Shown here: one piece after another, positions 1 to 5,605 of the stretch
Layout: each line of letters begins with the position of its first letter
How positions within the stretch are numbered: position 1 is the stretch's first letter
From: an uncultured Ruminococcus sp.
GTDB taxonomy: Bacteria; Bacillota; Clostridia; Oscillospirales; Ruminococcaceae
Reading direction: 5' to 3'
Assembly (NCBI GenBank): GCA_947589205.1
Contig: CANQCJ010000049.1
Span: forward strand, 1-12,392
Length of the DNA stretch: 12,392 bases
Program-made: the position numbers and the translations under genes
Notes under the pieces: generated by a model
The model's input: the letters and a program-made list of their open reading frames with translations, nothing else
What the model was told of the DNA's origin: nothing
Database searches by the model: none

Positions 1-577
1 GCTGTACTAATTCCGCGCCCTCCTTGTCGAGCACGGACGGAAGTATCCTGTCCGCCATATCCACAACGGTTATCTCTCCCACTCTGTCGGCGATGCCCTC
101 TACGCATTTAAGACCGATAAGTCCCGCGCCGATAACGAGTACGCGGCGTTTCGGGGTAAGCTCCTTTTCAAGCGCTAACGCGTCGTCGAGCGTCATAAAG
201 GTAAAACGCTTTTCAGCCTTTTCAAGCCCCTTCATCGGCGGCACGAACGGACTTGAGCCTGTCGCGACAAGCAGCTTATCGTAGGAAATGACCTCGCCGC
301 TTTCAAGCTTTACGTTTTTAGCCTTCGGATCTATCGAGACCGCCGTCTTGCCCGGCATAAAGTCGGTCATGTTGTCGGCATAAAAGCTGTCGGGACGGTA
401 TTTCATTCTCTGCCTGTCCGTTTCGCCGAGCAGCAGGTAGGATATCAGCGGGCGGGAGTAGGTATGGTGCTTTTCGCTTGAAATAACGACTATCTCGGAA
501 GCCTTGTCAACGCTTCTTATGCCCTCTATGCAGCCGACCGCCGCAGCTGAATTTCCGATTATAACAAATTTACTCAT
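1..577 (-). CDS. FAD/NAD(P)-dependent oxidoreductase, C-terminus beyond window
   Basis: Only the N-terminal 192 residues are visible; reading starts at ATG 577-575 and is still open at the left edge. The family is usually about 400 residues or more. The start is fixed by MSKFVIIGNSAAA, a Rossmann FAD-binding motif of the GxSAAA type. A TYSRPLISYLL segment typical of NirB/rubredoxin-reductase-like flavoproteins follows near residue 40, then an ATGSSP motif near 110, then a second nucleotide-binding loop VLVIGAGLIGL near 148-158 for NAD(P)H. It begins 12 bp after the polyferredoxin stop codon, with its GAGG ribosome binding site beside that stop, so it is co-transcribed and probably coupled. 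Inferred role: passing electrons between NAD(P)H and the ferredoxin/glutamate synthase proteins of this operon. The flavoprotein assignment is firm; the exact electron donor is not visible. Confidence 0.9.
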   Translation of the reverse strand, partial: MSKFVIIGNSAAAVGCIEGIRSVDKASEIVVISSEKHHTYSRPLISYLLLGETDRQRMKYRPDSFYADNMTDFMPGKTAVSIDPKAKNVKLESGEVISYDKLLVATGSSPFVPPMKGLEKAEKRFTFMTLDDALALEKELTPKRRVLVIGAGLIGLKCVEGIADRVGEITVVDMADRILPSVLDKEGAELVQ

Positions 578-589
578 TTAACGCTCGCC

Positions 590-1021
590 TCATCTTTCCT
601 CATAAACTATAGCCTTGTTGGGACAGCCCTTAACGCAGGCGGGTTCTCCGCAGGAATTATTCATGCAAAGCTCGCACTTCTGAACCGCGTGACCGTCTGC
701 TCCCGGCATAATGCAGCCGTAAGGGCAGGAAAGTATGCAGGTATAGCAGCCGACGCATTTGTTTCTGTCGCAGTGTATGACCCCGTCCTTTATGCTTAAC
801 GCGCCGGTTATGCAGCCCTTGACGCAGAGCGGTTCTTCGCAGTGGCGGCAGGAAACGGCAAAATTTATTCCCTCGCCCTCCTCGACTCTTATCCTCGGCG
901 AGATCTTAACGCCCTTGAGAGCCTTAGCCATATCGTCCTTGCCGGAATTGGCAAAGGCGCAGTAATATTCGCAAAGGTGACAGCCGAGACACCATTTTTC
1001 ATTTACATATATACGTTTCAT
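590..1021 (-). CDS. 4Fe-4S polyferredoxin, electron-transfer subunit of split glutamate synthase
   Basis: A 143-residue protein with no signal peptide or membrane segment, so cytoplasmic. It is packed with cysteines in HycB/DmsB-like order: C11, C14, C17, C21; C58, C61, C66, C70; C84, C89, C92, C95, C99; C103; and C116, C119, C124, C129, C133. This is enough for about four [4Fe-4S] clusters with the usual crosswise ligand sharing. Length suits the small electron-transfer subunit of oxidoreductases. The start at ATG 1021 has GGGGTGA 8 bases upstream. It lies 19 bp after the glutamate synthase core gene and 12 bp before the FAD oxidoreductase. The likely job is to wire electrons between that flavoprotein and the Fe-S/FMN core. 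The Fe-S assignment is certain; the partner is inferred from the operon. Confidence 0.92.
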   Translation of the reverse strand: MKRIYVNEKWCLGCHLCEYYCAFANSGKDDMAKALKGVKISPRIRVEEGEGINFAVSCRHCEEPLCVKGCITGALSIKDGVIHCDRNKCVGCYTCILSCPYGCIMPGADGHAVQKCELCMNNSCGEPACVKGCPNKAIVYEER

Positions 1022-1040
1022 AGCTTAGTTCACCCCTCAA

Positions 1041-2546
1041 TTATTCGCCCGCGTGCTTTATGCCGAGAATTTCCAGCTCGCGTTCCGAAAGACCGATACC
1101 GCGCAGCATCAGGCGGTTTCCGCGCAGCGATTCTATCGAATTTATTCCCATTCCGCCCATTATTTCCTTTATTTCGTGATCCCATGCGCGCACAAGATTT
1201 ACCAGTCTCTTATAGCCCACGTCGGGGTTAAGTCTCTTGACAAGCTCGGGTCTTTGCGTCGCTATGCCCCAGTTGCAGCGTCCCGCCTGGCAGGAGCGGC
1301 AGAGGTGGCAGCCGAGAGACAGACAGGCGGCGGTCGCGATGTAGCAGGCGTCCGCGCCGAGAGCTATTGCTTTTACGAGGTCGGCAGAGGAACGGATAGA
1401 ACCGCCGACAACTACCGCAACGCTGTCGCGTATGCCCTCCTCGCGAAGTCTTGAATCAACGCTTGCAAGCGCAAGCTCTATCGGTATTCCTACGTTGTCG
1501 CGTATCCTTGTCGGAGCTGCGCCGGTACCTCCGCGGTAGCCGTCGATGGCGATGATATCCGCGCCGCTTCTTGCGATACCCGAAGCGATAGCCGCAACGT
1601 TATGCACCGCAGCGATCTTTACGATGACGGGCTTTTTGTAATCGGAGGCTTCTTTGAGCGAATAAACGAGCTGACGAAGATCCTCTATCGAATAAATATC
1701 GTGATGCGGAGCGGGGGAGATGGCGTCCGTGCCTATGGGTATCATTCTTGTTTTTGAGATATCCTCCGATACCTTAACACCCGGCAGGTGTCCGCCGATA
1801 CCCGGCTTTGCGCCCTGACCTATTTTTATTTCGATAGCCGCGCCCGCGTTGAGGTAATCCTTAGAAACGCCGAAGCGTCCGGAGGCTACCTGAACTATCG
1901 TGTTTGCGCCGTATTTGTAGAAATCCTCATGAAGTCCGCCCTCGCCGGTGTTGTAATAAATGCCCAGCTCCTCGGCGGCTCTTGCAAGCGATTCATGTGC
2001 GTTGTAGCTGATAGAGCCGTAGGACATAGCCGAGAACATCACCGGGGTGGAAAGCTTGAGCTGCGGCGGAAGATTGTTTTTAAGCCTTCCGTTTTTGTCT
2101 CTCTCGATAGTCTGCGGCTTTTTGCCGAGATATGTAGTAGTTTCCATAGGCTCGCGCAGCGGGTCTATAGAGGGGTTCGTTACCTGCGAAGCGTTGAGCA
2201 GTATCTTATCCCAATATACCGGATAAGGCTCGGGGTTTCCCATAGAGGAGAGCAGCACTCCGCCGCTTCCTGCCTGACGGTATACCTCCTTTATGCTCTT
2301 GGCGGTCCAGTTTGCGTTTTCTTTAAAGGTATGATCGCTCTTGACGATCTTCAAAGCTTTTGTGGGGCAAAGCGATACGCAGCGGTGACAGCAGACGCAT
2401 TTTGCGTTGTCGCAGACCATTTTATCCTGTTCGGGGTCAAAGCGGTGCGCTTCGTTGGCGCATTGTCTTTCGCACACCCGACAGGCGATACATTTATTTG
2501 TATCCCTTACTATCTCATATTCCGGATACAGAAAATCTATAGCCAT
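1041..2546 (-). CDS. Glutamate synthase FMN/Fe-S core with N-terminal ferredoxin domain
   Basis: A 501-residue cytoplasmic enzyme. Residues 15-65 hold two [4Fe-4S] motifs (C19-x2-C22-x2-C25-x3-C29, and C50-x2-C53-x2-C56-x3-C60 followed by Pro). From about 110 to 480 runs the FMN-binding glutamate synthase TIM barrel, with GTDAISPAPHHDIYSIEDL (residues 272-290), GYRGGTGAAP (337-345) and a phosphate loop VVVGGSIRSSADLVKA. C413, C419 and C424 reproduce the Cys-x5-Cys-x4-Cys ligands of the [3Fe-4S] cluster in bacterial GltB and lead into NWGIATQ. In the family this domain condenses ammonia with 2-oxoglutarate and reduces the iminoglutarate to glutamate. It lacks the fused amidotransferase and GxGxG domains; the amidotransferase is the separate gene 18 bp upstream. 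The ferredoxin extension suggests electrons arrive through Fe-S clusters, as in archaeal-type glutamate synthases. Confidence 0.95.
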   Translation of the reverse strand: MAIDFLYPEYEIVRDTNKCIACRVCERQCANEAHRFDPEQDKMVCDNAKCVCCHRCVSLCPTKALKIVKSDHTFKENANWTAKSIKEVYRQAGSGGVLLSSMGNPEPYPVYWDKILLNASQVTNPSIDPLREPMETTTYLGKKPQTIERDKNGRLKNNLPPQLKLSTPVMFSAMSYGSISYNAHESLARAAEELGIYYNTGEGGLHEDFYKYGANTIVQVASGRFGVSKDYLNAGAAIEIKIGQGAKPGIGGHLPGVKVSEDISKTRMIPIGTDAISPAPHHDIYSIEDLRQLVYSLKEASDYKKPVIVKIAAVHNVAAIASGIARSGADIIAIDGYRGGTGAAPTRIRDNVGIPIELALASVDSRLREEGIRDSVAVVVGGSIRSSADLVKAIALGADACYIATAACLSLGCHLCRSCQAGRCNWGIATQRPELVKRLNPDVGYKRLVNLVRAWDHEIKEIMGGMGINSIESLRGNRLMLRGIGLSERELEILGIKHAGE

Positions 2547-2564
2547 TTATAAACCAACCCTTTC

Positions 2565-3671
2565 TTACCTGATAAAAATTTTGTCCCTGCAGCTGTCGAG
2601 CGTAACGATGACCGGCTGACCGCCGTTGGGCGACCATATCCTGTCGAGATTCGGCTCGATTATGCGTATAGCGCATTCCTCGGAAGCCATGTAGACCATA
2701 TCGTCCTTTTCACCTATGACCATCGAGCGCAGCTTCAATCTGTCGTTGAGCGCCATAAGTCCGCCCTCGAAGCCTAAGATTATAGAAAAGGGTCCGGTTA
2801 TAAGCAGGTTTGAGAATGCCGCGCGGAGGTATCTTGCCTGAGCTGCCTCCTCCTCGTCCATGTGATCTATGGTAGACCAGAACGGCGCGGCGATGACCTT
2901 TGCGGCTTCCTCAAGGCTTAGACCCTTTTTTCTCAGCAGGAAGTCAATAATGTAGGTTATTACCTCCGTGTCGGTCTGGAGCGTACATTTATAGCCGTAC
3001 ATCTCTATGTTTCTTCTGTTTGAATCGTAGCTCGATATCTCGCCGTTGTGGACGATGGAATAATCGAGCATACCGAACGGGTGAGCGCCGCCCCACCAGC
3101 CGGGGGTGTTTGTCGGATAGCGTCCGTGCGCCGTCCACGCGTAGCCCTCATACTCGTCGAGCCTGAAATATTCGCCGACGTCCTCGGGATAGCCGAGAGC
3201 CTTGAAGATGCCCATATTTTTTCCGCAGGAAAACACATAAGCTCCGTCTATATTTGAATTTATATTGATAACGCACTTTGAAACAAATTCCTTTTCATCG
3301 AGCTTTGAATCCTTGAGCTTGGTTTTGAGCGGCTCGACAAAATATCTCCAGATAAGCGGTTCGGCGACAATCTTGTCGCTTTTTCTCACCGGTATCTTTG
3401 AAAGATTTATAATGTCAAAATGTCTGTCGAGAAATCTTTCGCATTCCTCTCTCGATTTATTGCTGTCGTAAAAAACGTGAAAGGCGTACAGATCGGGGTA
3501 CTGCGGGTAAATGCCGTAGCCCGCGAAGCCTCCTCCGAGACCGTTGGAACGGTCGTGCATGGTAGAGATCGAGGTTATCATTTCTCTGCCGTTTATATTT
3601 TTTCCGCTTTTTGAGATAACTCCCGATATAGCGCAGCCCGAAGGGATCCTTACTTCTCCTTCTCGCTTCAT
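2565..3671 (-). CDS. Class-II glutamine amidotransferase subunit (glutamate synthase domain 1)
   Basis: A 368-residue protein starting at ATG 3671, with GGGAGG 9 bases upstream. The frame stays open to 3794, but that stretch is the operon leader and reads as non-protein. The start gives MKREGEVRIPSGCAISG, so the catalytic Cys is residue 13 and should be exposed by removal of a short propeptide, as in many class-II (Ntn) amidotransferases. Supporting motifs are RSNGLGGGFAGYGIYP, HGRYPTNTPGWWGG and HNGE(I) of the glutaminase site, and TDTEV further on. It hydrolyses glutamine and would pass ammonia to the FMN core encoded 18 bp downstream. It is first in the operon, behind promoter 3785-3813 and the leader hairpin. 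The family is clear; the physical complex with the next gene product is inferred from gene order. Confidence 0.93.
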   Translation of the reverse strand: MKREGEVRIPSGCAISGVISKSGKNINGREMITSISTMHDRSNGLGGGFAGYGIYPQYPDLYAFHVFYDSNKSREECERFLDRHFDIINLSKIPVRKSDKIVAEPLIWRYFVEPLKTKLKDSKLDEKEFVSKCVININSNIDGAYVFSCGKNMGIFKALGYPEDVGEYFRLDEYEGYAWTAHGRYPTNTPGWWGGAHPFGMLDYSIVHNGEISSYDSNRRNIEMYGYKCTLQTDTEVITYIIDFLLRKKGLSLEEAAKVIAAPFWSTIDHMDEEEAAQARYLRAAFSNLLITGPFSIILGFEGGLMALNDRLKLRSMVIGEKDDMVYMASEECAIRIIEPNLDRIWSPNGGQPVIVTLDSCRDKIFIR

Positions 3672-3716
3672 AAACCTATTCCTCCCTTGAAAAAACCACT
3701 TTATGTTACTAAAGAC

Positions 3717-3767
3717 AAAAAAGACGCCCGCATCAAAAGGGCGCAAAAGCCCCTTGATCCGAACGTC
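3717..3767 (-). terminator. Attenuator-like intrinsic terminator in the glutamate synthase leader
   Basis: Read on the minus strand, GACG pairs with CGTC at the base, ATCAA with TTGAT in the middle, and GGG with CCC at the top around a CTTTTG-containing loop. Six T residues (3717-3722) follow at once. It lies between the promoter (3785-3813) and the ribosome binding site of the first gene, so it would stop transcription before the operon unless prevented. This is the layout of a transcription attenuator. No riboswitch or T-box class was recognised. Confidence 0.7.
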
Positions 3768-3784
3768 ATTGTTCCTGCATAAAT

Positions 3785-3813
3785 ATTGTATCACAAATTC
3801 ATCGCTTTGTCAA
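3785..3813 (-). promoter_or_regulatory. Sigma-A promoter of the glutamate synthase operon
   Basis: The minus strand has TTGACA (3813-3808), a 17-base spacer and TACAAT (3790-3785). The -35 box is perfect and the -10 box has one mismatch. Transcription should begin near 3777-3780, giving a leader of about 105 nt that contains the attenuator-like hairpin. Confidence 0.85.
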
Positions 3814-3861
3814 GCAAATTTTGCAGATAAATATGCTAAACTTATTTGTTTCCAACGTCTG

Positions 3862-3891
3862 CGGGTTTGTACACACTGCACAACAAACCCG
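3862..3891. repeat. Perfect 9-bp inverted repeat upstream of the glutamate synthase promoter
   Basis: CGGGTTTGT (3862-3870) and ACAAACCCG (3883-3891) are perfect inverted arms around 12 bases. The repeat is about 50 bp upstream of the -35 box and downstream of the small gene's stop at 3944. Neither strand has a good T-run after it, so it is a poor terminator. An operator or a weak transcript-end hairpin are both possible. Confidence 0.5.
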
Positions 3892-3943
3892 TTAAATTTT
3901 GCAAAATATGAATTTTTTATTTGAAAAAACTGCAAATCGTGCG

Positions 3944-4132
3944 TCAGCCGCTTTTCTTTTCAAGCAGAAAATAAGATCCGTCTCCGCCGGTCTCGAAGCC
4001 CTTTATCGTCCAGCCGAGATCAAGCATATCGTTAAGCTGTTCAACGCGCTGAAATTTATCCATTTTCGGGGTACCCTTCTGCGCGCCGTCACCGTTTTTA
4101 AGGCTTGAAGAAACATAAAATTTTTTCTGCAC
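3944..4132 (-). CDS. Small conserved-looking hypothetical protein, 62 aa
   Basis: The start is GTG at 4132; an ATG at 4139 is out of frame and hits a stop within 14 codons. A GGTGAT motif 5 bases before the GTG is a plausible ribosome binding site, and AAAGGA lies further back. The product is soluble and charged, with no signal peptide or membrane segment. Its C-terminal half (LNDMLDLGWTIKGFETGG followed by SYFLLEKK) resembles the small single-domain proteins with an L-N-x-x-L-x-x-G-W helix then two strands that are common in Clostridia, some near DUF4177. No function is known to me. It has its own near-consensus promoter (4156-4184) and no gene partner, so it is a single-gene unit. Coding is supported by that promoter and by the family-like pattern. 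Confidence 0.7.
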   Translation of the reverse strand: MQKKFYVSSSLKNGDGAQKGTPKMDKFQRVEQLNDMLDLGWTIKGFETGGDGSYFLLEKKSG

Positions 4133-4155
4133 AGCGCATCACCGTCCTTTAAACT

Positions 4156-4184
4156 ATTATAGCACAATTTTTTGTACAGTTCAA
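4156..4184 (-). promoter_or_regulatory. Promoter of the 62-aa small gene
   Basis: On the minus strand, TTGAAC (4184-4179), a 17-base spacer and a perfect TATAAT (4161-4156). It ends about 24 bp upstream of the GTG start. The bases before the -10 (TTGTGC) resemble those of the cyclase promoter at 7124-7152 (ATGTGC). Confidence 0.8.
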
Positions 4185-4216
4185 TAGCTAAACCAAAATT
4201 TTTACGTTTTCTTTAC

Positions 4217-4260
4217 AAAAAAATTCCGCAGTCTTAAAAAAATTTGTGCAGACTGCGGAA
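4217..4260 (-). terminator. Intrinsic terminator of the cyclase/binding-protein unit
   Basis: Perfect 10-bp arms TTCCGCAGTC (4224-4233) and GACTGCGGAA (4251-4260) surround 17 bases. On the minus strand the hairpin is followed by seven T residues (complement of A 4217-4223). It lies 35 bp after the binding-protein stop. A T-run at 4264-4270 could make it work on the plus strand too. Confidence 0.9.
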
Positions 4261-4295
4261 ATGTTTTTTTAAATGTTTTTTTATGAGAAAAAATT

Positions 4296-5564
4296 TTATT
4301 CTTCTGTCGAATTAAGAGCCTCAGCGAAGGTCTCATAAATGGTATAGGATTCGGCTGAGGCGGTCCTTTTGTCAAAAAGCACCAGATTGCAGGATTCTCT
4401 GAAAGCGTCTATAAGATCGTCGTTTTCAAAATACGGACTGAGCACCTCGAGCGATTCGTACTCCTCCATTTTTTCATAGGCTTCGTACTGAATGCCGGTG
4501 AGCTGACCGTTTTCATCGAGAGTTTTTCTCGCCGACTCGCTTATCGGTATACCCTTTTCCGTACCCTGAAGATTCGCCATTTGCGTCGAATTTAGCAGGA
4601 AATCCATCAGCATAGCCGCTTCCTCGGGGTGAGCGGTGTTTTTGCTCATAGCGTACATCGTAGCCGGCTTTGCGTACCAGCCGTCGCCCGATTCAGCGCC
4701 CTCAGCCGCGGGGTAATCCGCCGCCGCTATCTCGTATCCGTTATCAGCCGCCGAACCGCAGTAGCTCGTGCCGTCGCTTATCCATGCAAGCGTTCCGGCA
4801 TATGTGCCGTTGTCGATGTTAGCTCTGTCAAAATATTCCACCTGCGGCATAACGCCCTCGTCTATCAGTCTGCAATAAAATTCCAGCATCGTCTTGAAAT
4901 CCGCCGCATTGAAGTTGAGCGTGCCGTCCTCCTCCATGAACCTTTTGCCGGTGAGCTGTTCAACGTAAGCGGTAACGAAGAAGAATGCGGGCTTAGCGTT
5001 CATGGATATGGGATAGCTTTCCTTTTTCATGACCTTAGCCGCGTCAAAATAATCCTCCCACGTTTTCGGCAGATCGAGACCGTACTGATCGTATATCGTC
5101 TTGTTTATGTACACGGTGTTGGTGTTCATAGCTATCGGCAGGGCGTTCAGCTTGCCGTTTTTCATGCCAAAGCTGAGCGAATAATCGTCAAAGCCGGAGA
5201 GATCTATAGTATCCTTGACCTTATTGAGATCGTAGTAGCCGTCGCCGTTGGGGGAATACTGTTCTATCCATGCGTAATTTATCTGCATAACGTCGGCTTC
5301 CGTGCCGGAGTTCATCTCTATATCGCTGCGCGTCTGATAGCCCGACCATTCGGTGTAATTGCAGGTAACGCTTATTTCGGGGTGAAGCTCCTCAAACTGC
5401 GATATCGCTTCTATAGTGTATTCGTGGCGCGCGTCGTTGCCCCACCAGGAAAAGGATATTTCGACCGGGTCTATTATCTCGGTCACCTCCGAGCCTTCCT
5501 CCGAGCAGGCGCACATAAGCGCCGCCATCGGTATGATAAGCCCGAACGCGAGCTTTCTGTTCAT
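4296..5564 (-). CDS. Extracellular solute-binding lipoprotein, family 1 (sugar-type ABC)
   Basis: A 422-residue precursor starting at ATG 5564 (MNRKLAFGLI), with GGAGG about 10 bases upstream. A start 15 codons earlier (ATG overlapping the cyclase stop as ATGA) is possible but would spoil the signal peptide. Residues 1-19 form a lipoprotein signal ending in MCA, with C20 as the lipidated residue. The mature part has the layout of SBP_bac_1-type carbohydrate receptors: an early strand and aromatic patch (ISFSWWGNDARHEYT), a FEELHPEI helix, ALPIAMNTNTVYINK in the hinge region, and a C-terminal MDFLLN segment followed by GIPIS. It follows the diguanylate cyclase by 41 bp and is followed by a strong terminator, with no permease or ATPase gene near. 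The substrate cannot be read from sequence. It may serve a transporter elsewhere or act as a ligand sensor with the cyclase. Confidence 0.9.
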   Translation of the reverse strand: MNRKLAFGLIIPMAALMCACSEEGSEVTEIIDPVEISFSWWGNDARHEYTIEAISQFEELHPEISVTCNYTEWSGYQTRSDIEMNSGTEADVMQINYAWIEQYSPNGDGYYDLNKVKDTIDLSGFDDYSLSFGMKNGKLNALPIAMNTNTVYINKTIYDQYGLDLPKTWEDYFDAAKVMKKESYPISMNAKPAFFFVTAYVEQLTGKRFMEEDGTLNFNAADFKTMLEFYCRLIDEGVMPQVEYFDRANIDNGTYAGTLAWISDGTSYCGSAADNGYEIAAADYPAAEGAESGDGWYAKPATMYAMSKNTAHPEEAAMLMDFLLNSTQMANLQGTEKGIPISESARKTLDENGQLTGIQYEAYEKMEEYESLEVLSPYFENDDLIDAFRESCNLVLFDKRTASAESYTIYETFAEALNSTEE

Positions 5565-5605
5565 TTCCTGCGAGCCTCCCTTCAACGGCTTGACAGCCGT
5601 CAAAA

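Noticed and set aside
1788..2552. 254-codon open frame on the plus strand
   Set aside because: It is opposite the glutamate synthase core and carries no recognisable motif; the minus-strand gene is certain.
3672..3794. N-terminal extension of 41 residues on the amidotransferase
   Set aside because: The frame is open but overlaps the leader hairpin and reaches the -10 box; GGGAGG and the propeptide-Cys pattern support the start at 3671.
3906..3945. Terminator of the 62-aa gene just after its stop
   Set aside because: A T-run exists on the minus strand, but the bases before it pair for only about three base pairs at a time, so the hairpin is too weak to call.
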